The position numbers and the translations under genes are program-made. The notes under the pieces were generated by a model, which did not search any database, was not told where the DNA came from, and saw nothing but the letters and a program-made list of their open reading frames with translations. DNA of 64,000 bases from Endocalyx cinctus (lineage: Eukaryota > Ascomycota > Sordariomycetes > Amphisphaeriales > Apiosporaceae), in NCBI GenBank assembly GCA_001600455.1, contig BCKC01000008.1, positions 2,205,345 to 2,269,344 of the forward strand. The letters run 5' to 3'. Every line of letters begins with the position of its first letter. Position 1 is the first letter of the stretch. Positions 11,477 through 22,002 of this stretch are shown in pieces.

Positions 11477-14086
11477 TCAGAGCGCGTAATTCTCCGTATG
11501 CAAGAATATCTCCTCAAGCATAGGATCGCCCCAAATCTCGGCCTGCAGACGGGCCACCGTATTAGCGACGCCGACGCGCATGCTCGGCGGCCCGCACACG
11601 AAGACGGCGGTCCTCCTACCGAGGATACCGCGCCCGTCGGGGCCCCCGGTCGTCCACTCCCTCAGCATGTACCCGAGGTCGGGCCTCCCGTACTCGACGC
11701 TCCAACCGCCGTCGATCTGGTGCGGCACGGGGAACGCGAACCGCATCAGGCTCTTCTGGAACTCGGTCGGCGTCTCGGGAAACCCGAAATCGAAGCCCGA
11801 AGGCGGTCCGAACGTCGACGTCGGTCGCGCCTGCGAAGGCGCCGGGGGCAGGTTCGTCGTTCGTAGGTGAGCGAGCTCCGGCGGAGCCGGCATCTGCTGT
11901 TGCTGTTGATCGTGTTGGTGATAAAACTCCTCGGAGCCTTCGGCGCCGGGAGGCGGCGGGAATCGCCGCGGTGACGGCGGGGCGAAGTTGAAGTGCGGTT
12001 GCAGGTCGGGCCGCGTGTTGATCGGAGGGAAATGAAATTCCTTGCTGGGCTTGTCCTCCGGGTAATCCGAGGATGCGACGGGTTCGGAATCTATCTGGTC
12101 CTCCGACCGTCCTTCGAGCCGACGAAGAGAATCTTCCTGGGCGGACATGCGGTTCGCCGCGGCGGGCATATGATGATGCGGCTGCAAGTATTTCTGCTGG
12201 GGCAGGGCGGTGAACCTGTCTTCGTCCTCGGCGCGCAACTGGCGCTCGTAATCCGGGTTGCCTTGCGCTTCGTCGCGGATCATCTGCGAAGTGCGCTTCC
12301 CGGCGATACCGGCCACGAAGCCGTCAAGCCTGTCGTGGAAGGCGCTGCTGAGAGGTCGCGGTCCTCTCTCGCGCGGCGGCGGGACGTGAGATTGTCTCAC
12401 CGCGGACGTGACGAAGAACTTGCACGTCACGCTCTCTGGAGGTGCCGAGTCGCGGCAGATGCGTAACTCCTCTCGGAACCAATCCATTGCTTCCAGCCGT
12501 TTCAGCGCCCATACGACAACAATCTTCTTTGTGATTGCCTTTCCGTCACGCATTCTTTTGATTAAGTTTAATAATTGCGACATTAGCGCGGTTACACCGC
12601 TTCCACCTGCGATAAGAATACACGTGTCAAAAGCGGCCAGTTCTCGGCGCATGCCACCGTAAGGACCGTCGAGGTAGGCGCGATACGTGTGGAAGGGTCC
12701 TTTGTCGATGGCGGTTTGGAGAACTCGTCGAGTGAATCCACCGTACGGTTTGAATACGAGCGTGCAATCTCTGTATTGCTCGCCGTACTCGGATGGGAAA
12801 TCCTCGCTGCAGAGCGAAGAGATCGTGAAAGGGTGGTTGTCGAAGAAGGATATGCCCGGCATTCTCAAGTAGACATACTGCCCGGGGCTCCATCTCATCT
12901 GAGTGGGGATCGTGATCTTTATCGCGTTTTCCGTCATCAATGTGATAGCAGCCTCGTCGCCGACTAAGAAGGATGAGCGCCATGGCTTGGTCCAGTTAAG
13001 TTTGAAGATGCGCCATGAATACGAGAATACCCATATGCCGATTGTCGCCCACAGATAACCCCAAGACATCAGGTAGTTCTTGGTGTGCCAGAAGAGAACT
13101 CCTAGGTACAACACAGCTACGGGCACGTGTAGCGTAACAAAGACTTCATACGCTATGCGGCGAATGAAAGGCAGCGAAGCAATACACAACCAAGCCAGCG
13201 GGACCAAACACGCTATACCTGTCCCGTATATAACACCGCTTCCTTCGGGGAATAACTTGCTAAATACCTGCAAGCCTCCGTCGTCCCAGACCGGTTGAAC
13301 ATAGAATGGGATCGTGTGGATGAGCGCAAGAAATAAGCAAAGGTAACCGGCCCATCGGTGAAATACGTTCAGTCTCTCGGGTCCGATTCCGGTGATAAGA
13401 GTTAGTAAGTTGGCTTTCATGCTGGTCAAGACTATCCAAGGGGTCATTGCCACGGCAATCATGCCAGCCCGAATCGCTACAGGCGGTGATCCATATTGAA
13501 TGCTTTCCCAGTAAAGAGGCTGCTTCAAAAAGACGTAAAGCGAGGCAAAAGCTAAGGCGATGAAGCCAACGATCAAAACAGAGAGCGATGAGAAAGTGAA
13601 TCGATGCTTTCTCCATACGATGTCGGGTACGGGTCGGTAGAAGACCCATCGAAACAAAGCGAGCGTATCAAGGATGGGACCAACGGCGGAAAAGTCGGAT
13701 TTTGGCTTGAAGTCCTGTTTTTCTGCTCCAGTTTCGGGAAAGAAGTGTCCGCCGGTTTGGCCTGTTTGCATCGCTGACATCGCATAATCTGGATCGAGGC
13801 TATACAAATCGCGATAATGTTGCTCGACTTCCTGCTTATAAATGGCTTGCCGAATCTTATCCTGCCACCAATGCCATATGCGCACCAAGATCACGAGGCC
13901 CAATAAGGCCAAGCTGAAGTATGTCCATCCTAATCCGTACTTCCCCGATTGCGACCACGGATCGACGGTGAGAGCTTCTACTAAGCCTGGAGGGCTTGTC
14001 GGCGTTAGAGGTATATATATGCGCTTCGCAAGTTCTGAGAAAGTCTTTGTCGCCAAAGCGACAGCTGGCTGGGCTCCTGGAGCCAT
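11477..14086 (-). CDS. Ferric-chelate reductase (FRE/NOX superfamily), long form with disordered insertion
   Basis: A single-exon 869-residue membrane flavohaem reductase that would move electrons from NADPH via FAD and two haems to extracytoplasmic Fe(III) or Cu(II). A hydrophobic segment at residues 53-70 precedes the ferric reductase core. The core has two histidine pairs with equal spacing, His243/His257 and His320/His334, as expected for bis-haem ligation. The FAD-binding motif HPFTISS is at 418-424 and GPYGG at 474-478. The nucleotide-binding glycine motif GGSGVTA is at 494-500, and the terminal NAD-binding motif CGPPSMR starts at residue 831. About 200 residues (roughly 590-790) of Pro/Gln-rich, low-complexity sequence interrupt the NAD(P)H-binding domain. 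No signal peptide is obvious. A second, shorter paralogue lies at 53083-54966. The substrate metal is inferred; a NOX role is less likely because EF-hands are absent. Confidence 0.88.
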   Translation of the reverse strand: MAPGAQPAVALATKTFSELAKRIYIPLTPTSPPGLVEALTVDPWSQSGKYGLGWTYFSLALLGLVILVRIWHWWQDKIRQAIYKQEVEQHYRDLYSLDPDYAMSAMQTGQTGGHFFPETGAEKQDFKPKSDFSAVGPILDTLALFRWVFYRPVPDIVWRKHRFTFSSLSVLIVGFIALAFASLYVFLKQPLYWESIQYGSPPVAIRAGMIAVAMTPWIVLTSMKANLLTLITGIGPERLNVFHRWAGYLCLFLALIHTIPFYVQPVWDDGGLQVFSKLFPEGSGVIYGTGIACLVPLAWLCIASLPFIRRIAYEVFVTLHVPVAVLYLGVLFWHTKNYLMSWGYLWATIGIWVFSYSWRIFKLNWTKPWRSSFLVGDEAAITLMTENAIKITIPTQMRWSPGQYVYLRMPGISFFDNHPFTISSLCSEDFPSEYGEQYRDCTLVFKPYGGFTRRVLQTAIDKGPFHTYRAYLDGPYGGMRRELAAFDTCILIAGGSGVTALMSQLLNLIKRMRDGKAITKKIVVVWALKRLEAMDWFREELRICRDSAPPESVTCKFFVTSAVRQSHVPPPRERGPRPLSSAFHDRLDGFVAGIAGKRTSQMIRDEAQGNPDYERQLRAEDEDRFTALPQQKYLQPHHHMPAAANRMSAQEDSLRRLEGRSEDQIDSEPVASSDYPEDKPSKEFHFPPINTRPDLQPHFNFAPPSPRRFPPPPGAEGSEEFYHQHDQQQQQMPAPPELAHLRTTNLPPAPSQARPTSTFGPPSGFDFGFPETPTEFQKSLMRFAFPVPHQIDGGWSVEYGRPDLGYMLREWTTGGPDGRGILGRRTAVFVCGPPSMRVGVANTVARLQAEIWGDPMLEEIFLHTENYAL

Positions 14087-17030
14087 TGTTAATTAATACT
14101 TTTAATTTTCTGGGTGGCGATTTTGTAATGCGACCCGTTTGCGCAGAACGATAGCTGCGTCCTTCGTAGATTATGACATGCGTAATTTTCCGCGGAAGAT
14201 AGGCTGTTAAACTTCTTGAAGTTGTAAGTATGGCGTGGGTATACACTTAGAGCTGAGACTCGGATATTCCCTCAGTTGTGATAGATATCGATTAGAACAA
14301 CCAATCGCATCCATATGTACGGCATAACAAAAAGAAATTAAGAGATTGTATTGACGGTGAGGAATACCGGATTCTTTTAGTTCACATCATCTGATATCAT
14401 TAGAAAGACCGTAGTAGAATAATGTTCGTGGTGGTGAAACCAGTCGACCGCGAGGTGGCTGATGGCGAAGCGAAGCTGGGACTCGAGCGAAGAAAAAAAA
14501 TAATAATAAGATGATCAACCCTTGGGGGTCTTATTGTATGGATATAGTAAGTTGATATGAGCCGGACCCGCCGTGGTTGGGTGGGGAAGAATCCTCATGC
14601 CAGGTACAGCATGCAAGCTGTTGGCACATTCATCACACAACTACCAGGAAAACGTAAGTTGCTAGTATTACTCGCACCACCTCTACAGATGAGATACGCG
14701 AGATGAGTTTCTTTAGAAACTGAGTAGAAGATCCGAATCAGTTGAAATTGATCAATCAGAGTCAAGATTGAATCTGAATGTGACGAAGTCTTGATGGAGC
14801 AGATATGGTAGATACAAGGTTCAGCGCCTGACCGTACTTCAACATTGGCTGATTAGGGAGCTTACCGTGGCCTGCAGACGCTGCAGACTACAAGCAGTAG
14901 TATACAGAACGTTGCACGGAAGAGGTGTAGGCGCTAGACGTGCGTGAGCAATCTTTTGAGCTTGGCGGGCCGTTTTTCACAAGGATCACAATAGAAAAGC
15001 GGGATGAGACCCGGCTCGGGTAGTTTACAAGGGGACCAGGGGGTGTGCTGTGCTCAGTGTCAGGGTATCGTGTGTATATAGTATGCCATACTATAGTCTG
15101 ACCTTATACTAAGAATACTTGATTATTTCTCAAAAAAATGTGATAGATAGTTGGAGTACAGGTCAAAAGATATCACAAAAGTCAGATAGATAGACAGATT
15201 TTGGTACCGCGAAAACGTTACACTGGAAGAACCGGGTCCTTGTTTAAATCATTTGTAAGTATAACTATGCATATTTCCGAATTCATCGAGCCAACATATT
15301 ACTTACTTAGGTAATGAGTTCATCATATCACTACTATCCATACTATTAAACCAAAATATCTCGTACGCGTAGATCAAATCCGAGATTTGTTCGGTAATGA
15401 GTCGGTCATTTCAGTATATACGTACTTAAGTATGTATGTACTATGTAAGGGCTGTCATTATTATTATTGGTAATCTAGCGTAAGAGGGAGAGGAGCGAAT
15501 GAATATCCATCCGTTGATTATTTTACACGTACAGGAGGGAGAGACTGGGGCAAGCTTTTCGGTTAGCTCAATCTATCAAAAATGAATTATCACTTGGGGG
15601 TTAAAGGGAATTTCTTTTATCGAATGACAACTCGCATATGGGAAATCCATGATTTAATCGGATATAAGAAAGAGGCTTTAAGCCTGAATAATAATACGAT
15701 TGGTGGATAGGAAAGCCAGTCGGCGCGTAATGGAAAATTATGATTTGTCCAATCTACACCCCCATTTCCCCATAAACCTCTCAATGTCACGGGGGGTAAT
15801 TGACGAATCCTATTCCTTAGATAGACATGGACCCTTCTCTCTGTTCTTTAAGCGGTCGATATCTTTAATGATAAACTTGCCGAACACCGTCCCATGTCAA
15901 AACATTTTCATCAATAATCACCGTGATAGTGTGATAGTCCGAATTAATGCAGGCGATATGTAAGTACCATACTGTTGGAAAGCGAGAAAAAAAAAAAAAG
16001 GGTAGCGTTGCAGGCGATTAAGAAGATAAAAAGAGAATATCAAGAAAAGGGAAACTATAGGATTAGAATTATACGCGCGTAAATGGGGATAATTAAAGAT
16101 ACGTATAGATGATTTGGAAGTTATATGTTCCTCAGATGCATGAGAAGAGGAGACAGTATCATTTCTTGAGGTGATGCTAGCCTATTCAACTACTATGTAA
16201 GATATCCATTGTGTCACCGTGAGATGATGAGGGCGCAAGATAGGTTTGGTAAGCTTTGGGATCGTATACCTAGTCGTGGATCAGCATATTCATAGACGGA
16301 CCGTAGTTGACAACACACCAACACGCATCGATCAACCTAACCAGCTCAAGAATGCAAGTGGTAGATCAATCATTTACATAGGTCATTAAGCATTGAACTG
16401 GTTCTTAATTGCGTAATTGACAACGTAACGTTCTAGGAATTGATGTATACCTATCCCGTAACAGCCTTAAAGCTTGACAGGGCGATAAGATAAAGCGAAG
16501 GAGAATTGCTGGCTGATAAAGGATAGGTTCACGATAGGTTCACGATAGGTTCGCGATAGTGAGACAGAGAAAAACTTCTTCACTGTTATTATTATTGTAC
16601 TTACTAGGCCCAGGTGTAGTGACATACTTAAGTACCTACCTATATTCACTAAGTTCAAAGTGTTTCTACGCTAGTTACATAAGCTCTCTACGTCACACTA
16701 GGGACCCCCTAGTAGGGAGAGCTTTGGTGAATCGGATTAAATATTATACAGAGTACAATGCCTCCATCGTTATCTAGCTGTCTGAGCTGCAGATAACCCC
16801 ACTGTACTGTACCTAAACTGCTAGATTAGTGCAAATCCACAGCGTATATCGCAAGGCTGTAAATTTAATTTGATCATCTTTACAATTCATGAAATTCTCG
16901 AATTTGAATTGTTAACCAACCTTCCATTACGACGATTTTAGAAAGATTAAAATAAGAAGCTGCATATATACAAGGCGTAGTCAATCTATATATTCTCTCG
17001 CTTATTCCCCAAGCCACTCAGCAGCCCACA
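14087..17030. other. Long intergenic region between divergent genes
   Basis: About 2.9 kb of AT-rich sequence upstream of both the ferric reductase (leftward) and the Rrp43 homologue (rightward). The longest frame (15700-15963, 87 codons) has no domain and non-coding-like composition. The only structured element I see is the short 11-bp tandem repeat at 16522-16559. I found no clear match to the fungal iron-repressor site ATCWGATAA near the reductase. Confidence 0.55.
16522..16559. repeat. 11-bp tandem repeat, about 3.5 copies
   Basis: The unit GATAGGTTCAC occurs twice perfectly, then once with one change (GATAGGTTCGC), followed by a partial copy GATAG. It lies in intergenic DNA about 470 bp upstream of the Rrp43 start and contains GATAG words. 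Confidence 0.8.
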
Positions 17031-18173
17031 ATGGCGGCCATCCAAGATCCAACGTCTGGGCCGGCCCCCGCGCTCACCCTCTCCAGTGCCACGTTCGCCA
17101 AGCTGTCGCCTCACCCTTACCTGCTAGCCAACCTGCAGCCGACCTCGACAACGCCCTCGTCTCGTACGAACGGCCGCCAGCCGCAGCAGGCGCGGACCCC
17201 TCACATCAACACGTCCTCCCTATCTCACGCGCACGGCAGCGCCGTCGTCCGCACCGGCGACACCACCGTCATCTGCGGGGTGAGAGGCGAGACGCTGCTC
17301 GCGTCCGATATACCGAACTTCCGCAGCGGCAGCATCTACCAGATAGGGAAAGACGAGGAGGACGATAATTCGAAAAGAAGCGAGCTGCGCGATTACGACC
17401 TGCTCGTGCCCAACATCGAGCTCGCCACCGGCAGCGCCCCCAACTTCCTCCCCGGCGTGCCCCCCACCACCCTCGCCCAGACGCTGAGCACCCGTCTGTA
17501 CTCCCTCCTGCACAGCTCGGGGATGATCGACGTTGCGGATCTGCGCATATATTACGACCCGGCGAATACGGCGAAAGAGAAAGAAGAAGCAGAAGAAGAT
17601 CAAAAGATGGAAGTAGATACCGAAGGACAAGAAGAAGAGCAGGAGGAAGTAATCGAAATACAAAAAGAAATAAAAGCCTACTGGGTCCTCTACATCGACA
17701 TCCTGTTCGTCTCCTTCGACGGCAACCCTTTCGACGCCGCCTGGGCCGCCGCCGTAGCCGCCCTGCGGGACGCGAAGCTGCCGCGGGCGCGCTGGGACCC
17801 GGACGCCGAGATGGTCCTGTGCTCGCGGACGGACCCGCCGGCGCCTCTGCGGATACGCGGCATGCCGATCGCGTGCACGGCCGCCGTGTTCACCTCGCGG
17901 GAGAGGCAGCGGCGGACCAAAACGACGACATCCGCGACGGGATCGGGTAGTGGTGGCGACCCGTTTTGGATCCTCGTCGATCCGGATCGTGTCGAGGATA
18001 GCCTGTGCGACGAGATGGTTACCGTCGTCGTGGACCGGTCGGAAAACGGAGCGACGAAGTTGCTGGGCGTTTCCAAGAGCGGCGGGACCGTAGTTGGACC
18101 GCAGGTCTTGCGACGCTTTGTCGCCGTGGCGGAGGATAGGTGGGAGGAGTATAGGAAAGCTTTGGCGGCGTAA
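17031..18173 (+). CDS. rrp43: Exosome complex core subunit Rrp43 (RNase PH-like)
   Basis: A single-exon 380-residue protein of the RNase PH fold. The amino region (LSPHPYLLANLQPTS, then SSLSHAHGSAVVRTGDTTV and CGVRGE) matches the Rrp43/Rrp45/Rrp42 group of exosome ring subunits. DYDLLVPNIELATGSAP and the later YWVLYIDILFVSFDGNPFDA are also typical of it. Members of this group form the nuclear and cytoplasmic RNA exosome barrel and are catalytically inert in fungi. A Glu/Gln/Lys-rich insertion of about 35 residues (about 182-216) interrupts the fold. The predicted 5' leader is AT-rich while the ORF is strongly GC-rich at third codon positions. Assignment to Rrp43 rather than Rrp42 is by motif similarity and is likely, not certain. 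Confidence 0.8.
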   Translation: MAAIQDPTSGPAPALTLSSATFAKLSPHPYLLANLQPTSTTPSSRTNGRQPQQARTPHINTSSLSHAHGSAVVRTGDTTVICGVRGETLLASDIPNFRSGSIYQIGKDEEDDNSKRSELRDYDLLVPNIELATGSAPNFLPGVPPTTLAQTLSTRLYSLLHSSGMIDVADLRIYYDPANTAKEKEEAEEDQKMEVDTEGQEEEQEEVIEIQKEIKAYWVLYIDILFVSFDGNPFDAAWAAAVAALRDAKLPRARWDPDAEMVLCSRTDPPAPLRIRGMPIACTAAVFTSRERQRRTKTTTSATGSGSGGDPFWILVDPDRVEDSLCDEMVTVVVDRSENGATKLLGVSKSGGTVVGPQVLRRFVAVAEDRWEEYRKALAA

Positions 18174-18690
18174 TTCCGATAAATAATACATGATCTTTCT
18201 GATTACGGGATCGAAAGACGAACGGTTATTTAAAAATAAAAAAGGTGATAGACAAAAAAAAAAAAAAAGAAGGGAAAGAATTGCATATAAATACAACATG
18301 AGATACCCTTGAATTTGCCCAAGATCAACTATATAGCATCATATTCTTATCGTGTGACCTTCATTTTGCTTATTATTATTCATTATTCCTACGTGGAGGT
18401 CTTATAGTCACTGCACAAACGGAACGTCTTCAGAGGTATGAGTGGTGAATTCTGCTTTCTCTTCGTACGCCTCAAATTAGACATAAAGGTATAGAAAAGT
18501 ATACGTGAGTATATATCATTTATCTGGTAGATTAATTTCTAACCATGCTCCTCATCATCATGAAATGACCCACTGAAGGCTCTCACTATCCATCTTCGAA
18601 GATCTATATAATAACTTTTTTTTTCTTTTTCGAAGAGAAATACACAAAAGAAATGGATAGCACATGCATATAGTTTCCCCGCTAGAACTC
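18174..18690. other. Intergenic 3' region between convergent genes
   Basis: A 517-bp AT-rich region between the stops of the Rrp43 and lactone-oxidase genes. It carries an A-run at about 18256-18269 and presumably holds both 3' UTRs. No gene was recognised. Confidence 0.6.
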
Positions 18691-20268
18691 TCATTTCTCC
18701 GCGCCACCCACCGCCATCTCGACCATAACGCCACCCCCGGAATGATTTTCCTTCTTCACCTCCACCTCCTCGAACGGCAGGAGGTGGCCGGCGGGGAGGA
18801 CGTGTCGCCGATGCCAAGGACCGGCGAAAAGCCCCTCGGGATCGCACCGGTCGCGGACCTTCTGCCACGCGCGCAGATCATCGCCGTACATCTCGGCCAG
18901 CTCGTCGGCGCCGACCTCGAAGTTCTTGGCCCAGTGGGGCCGGCCGCCGAGGTCGCGCATCAGCCACTCGAAGGCCTCGAAGTAGCGGGCGCGGCAAGGG
19001 GGGTCGACGTAGTAAGGGCGGTAGAGCGTGGCGTTGAGGTAGAGGGTAGGCTCGTCGGGGACGGTCGGGTCGAGGTACGGCCTGCTGTTGATGGTTTTTC
19101 CTTTGGGGTTGGAGGGCGTCGTGTTGGAGACGCGCACCTCCACGGGGGCGTGGATCCAGAGCCCTTCGGCCGAGAAGGGGATGCCGTGCGGGACGTAATC
19201 CGGGTCGGTCGGGGCCAGGTGGTTGACCCAGCTACTCAAACGGCGGAGCGCCTCGGGGCCCTTGTGGAGCGGGATGGCCCACTCGTCGACGAACTGCGAG
19301 TACAGGCAGTTCATCAGCAGGGCCTTGCGGCTGGGCTGGACGGCCGACGATTTGGTGCCGTTGCGGAAGCCGAACTGCATGCCGAAGACGAACCACTCGA
19401 TCCAGGGGAGGACGCGCGGGGCGAACTGGGAGAGGTACAGGAGGTTGTGGTAGACGTAGTACCCGATCGTGCCGTCGTAGTAGGACACGGGGGGTTCGAC
19501 GAGGGGCTCGGCAGTCTTCTCGGCGGACCACGTCACGGCGCGACGGGTGTAAGGATACCACCAGACCCGGATGAACTCGGATCGCGTCCAAAGATCCTTC
19601 TCCCACGAGTTGAATATCTTGATATCGGCGTCGATGACCTGCCGCCATTCCAGATTGAACTCGGGCACCGCCCGGAACGTAAGCTCGGTGATAATGCCTA
19701 GCGCGCCCAGGGACAAGAGAGCAGCCCGGAACAGTTCCGGGTTCTCGTCGGGTGAGCAGTAATGCGTACTTCCGTCTGCTATGGTCAACCGCAAAGCCAG
19801 GACATCTTCGGATAAGAGACCGTGCTGAAGACTAGATCCGTGGGTACCGGTAGAGATAGCGCCGGCGATAGACTGCTCGTTGATGCTTCCCAAGCTAGGC
19901 ATGGCGAATCCGTGTTTCTGAAGCTCATCGCCGACGTCGTACAGCCGAATACCGGGCTCCATGACGACAATACCGGTTTCCTTGTCGACGGAAAGGATGC
20001 GATTATAGTTATCCAGGTTGATTAGCCACGACGATGTACAGGTCATGGAGCTAGGGGAGTGACCGCAGCCTGTGGTGGTGATGCGACGCCGACATTTATT
20101 AGCTAGCTTGAGGATCTTCTCGATCTCCGGTAGACTTTGAGGTTGTAGGTATAACTCCGGCCTAGATAAAAATGTTTTGGCCCAGGTACTGTGAACATAA
20201 TCTGGAACAGCACGGAAGGGTACGTCATCGTCGAGTTTGGATAGCTCGGCTACTACGAGGGGATCCAT
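18691..20268 (-). CDS. alo1: D-arabinono-1,4-lactone oxidase (Alo1), D-erythroascorbate synthesis
   Basis: A single-exon 525-residue flavoprotein that oxidises D-arabinono-1,4-lactone to D-erythroascorbate, the fungal vitamin C analogue, on mitochondrial membranes. The amino half is a VAO-type FAD domain: GHSPS at residues 69-73 has the histidine (His70) expected to bind FAD covalently. It is followed by NLDNYNRILSVD and the PSLGSINEQSIAGAISTGTHG motif region. The carboxyl part is an ALO domain ending with the conserved HWAKNFEV stretch. I place the start at the ATG of 20268; the frame continues upstream only to a TTG. The 3' half of the gene is much more GC-rich than the 5' half. Family assignment is firm; mitochondrial location is from homologues. 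Confidence 0.92.
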   Translation of the reverse strand: MDPLVVAELSKLDDDVPFRAVPDYVHSTWAKTFLSRPELYLQPQSLPEIEKILKLANKCRRRITTTGCGHSPSSMTCTSSWLINLDNYNRILSVDKETGIVVMEPGIRLYDVGDELQKHGFAMPSLGSINEQSIAGAISTGTHGSSLQHGLLSEDVLALRLTIADGSTHYCSPDENPELFRAALLSLGALGIITELTFRAVPEFNLEWRQVIDADIKIFNSWEKDLWTRSEFIRVWWYPYTRRAVTWSAEKTAEPLVEPPVSYYDGTIGYYVYHNLLYLSQFAPRVLPWIEWFVFGMQFGFRNGTKSSAVQPSRKALLMNCLYSQFVDEWAIPLHKGPEALRRLSSWVNHLAPTDPDYVPHGIPFSAEGLWIHAPVEVRVSNTTPSNPKGKTINSRPYLDPTVPDEPTLYLNATLYRPYYVDPPCRARYFEAFEWLMRDLGGRPHWAKNFEVGADELAEMYGDDLRAWQKVRDRCDPEGLFAGPWHRRHVLPAGHLLPFEEVEVKKENHSGGGVMVEMAVGGAEK

Positions 20269-22002
20269 GATTTCAAGGGATGGTATTAACAAATACAGCG
20301 ATGAAAATTTGAGGCAAACCGTAATTTTAAGAAAATGTTAACCCTCACACAAATAATAGTGAGGGGTTAATACTTTGGACCGCGAATACCCTTTCGAGTC
20401 AAGATAAATGTGAATTACCTCGTAGGAAGTTAAGAGATACGAAATTCTATAAACATAGGAAATGGGGGTTCATGGAGGGAATTTACTATGAGCAGTATTG
20501 TGTGGCATGATCAGTAGTTATAATTGAATATCCATATCCATGGATGTATCAATATATTAACTTGACTCTTAAACAACCTAGATTTAGTTAGTCCCATGTC
20601 GCTACGCTACGTAGGGCGGAGATGGCGGACTAGAAATAAAATAGATAAACATTATTACAAAACTCTTGCTCGGGAATCTAACGTACAAGTACATATATAA
20701 ATGAGTGGGATGTTGCGGAAAATGAAAATCTCTGTTAAGACTCAAGTCATTGAACAAGGTGGGTCTATCGTCTGATAGGTTACCGTGAGTGGACTCGGAC
20801 ATTATATATAAGCATCCCTAAATGTTCGTCATTTTAAGGCATTTTTACTGGTTAATCTACTGTAGTATATGTAAAGATCTGAGATAATACATTTGGTATA
20901 AACATAGATATGAATATCAGATATCCATGGATATCCATGGATATACCAAGGTATATATTTATTGATGTACTTATCCGTATCTACCTAGGTAGGATGCTAG
21001 GTATAGGTATATATTTATATACTTATTAGTATATATGCATATAGCTTATATATCAACGCTATTCGTTTCTACTATTAGGTACTATTAGGTTACTGCTCAA
21101 AAAAAATACTACCAAGTCCTTAGGTACTTAAATATTTTCTAAGAGTGTATAGTACAATGAATGATTTCTTTTTATTTACAGGACCTATCTTAGGTACCTA
21201 CCTACCTAGGTACCTAGGTAGGCAGATGCCTAGGTACTTAGTATTGTAATGAATGCAGGTAACCTAACTTAATCATCTGTTAATTATCCCACAAAGATAC
21301 GCACTGTACCTAGGTACCTAAGGTACATTAGTATTAGCAGTAACAGGCCCGAGGGCGTTATATAAGGCTGAAGTATGTACCCCTTATACATGAACTTGCA
21401 TGGTCCTCGTGAATATCAACTACATATAATGAATATATTAACTTCACAACCAAAGTATATATCATTCATTCTCCTGTACCATAGAGTAAATAATGTTAAT
21501 TTCAATAATCTATAGGTAGCCTAACAAGTATCAAGTACAGCTGAAATACATGTTTCCATCTGTGAAGAATAATGCAAGCCCAAAGAAAGTCCCAAGTACT
21601 CCTAAAATGTCAAGGTTATTCTCTTGATCGTGACTTCCCTTTTTTTTTTAAAAAAAAAAATAAAAATAAATAAATAAAAAAATAAAAAAAAATAAAATAG
21701 GAACTCACCTTGACCGACAGATAATAGAGATCCCCTAGTGGAAGTTGTTACCTTCGACCTTTCTACACTTGCATTTACTTGATATCGACGTCCCTCTTTA
21801 AATCATCTCTTTTCTCAACATTAATCTAGGTTCATCCTTCAAGTCATTCTTTTACTATGATACCTTAGAATCGAGTTCGAGACGGAGCCTGTATTTTTAA
21901 TTTCATCTTTGTTTCGCGTCTTTCATTTATATTTATTACCTTCAACTCTATCCGTACATCTGAATACCGCACAGCGACTATCTTCCCCGGTCGGTCAAGG
22001 CC
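20269..22002. other. Intergenic region rich in GTACCTAGG-type words
   Basis: About 1.7 kb of AT-rich DNA between divergent genes (alo1 leftward, rec8 rightward). It holds a tandem palindromic ATATCCATGG pair at 20921-20940, the densest cluster of TAGGTACC words at 20985-21330, and a poly(T)/poly(A)-rich stretch at about 21640-21700. No gene was recognised. Confidence 0.6.
20985..21330. repeat. Cluster of GTACCTAGG / TAGGTACC palindromic words
   Basis: Overlapping and interspersed copies of CTAGGTACC, GGTACCTA, CTACCTAGGTAGG and TTAGGTACTT occur through this AT-rich stretch. The densest part is at 21188-21242, where CCTACCTACCTAGGTACC runs into further copies. Because TAGGTACCTA is self-complementary, the block could form hairpins. 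The same words recur elsewhere in intergenic DNA of this window. Confidence 0.7.

Noticed and set aside
14087..14900. Iron-repressor (ATCWGATAA) sites upstream of the ferric reductase
   Set aside because: Only partial matches such as ATCTGATAT are present.
15700..15963. 87-codon open frame in the 14.1-17.0 kb gap
   Set aside because: Composition is like flanking intergenic DNA and no motif is present.
17220..18299. 359-codon open frame on the minus strand
   Set aside because: It is antisense to the GC-rich rrp43 ORF and has no domain signature.
18664..19701. 345-codon open frame on the plus strand
   Set aside because: It is the antisense shadow of the GC-rich alo1 coding region and has no domain signature.
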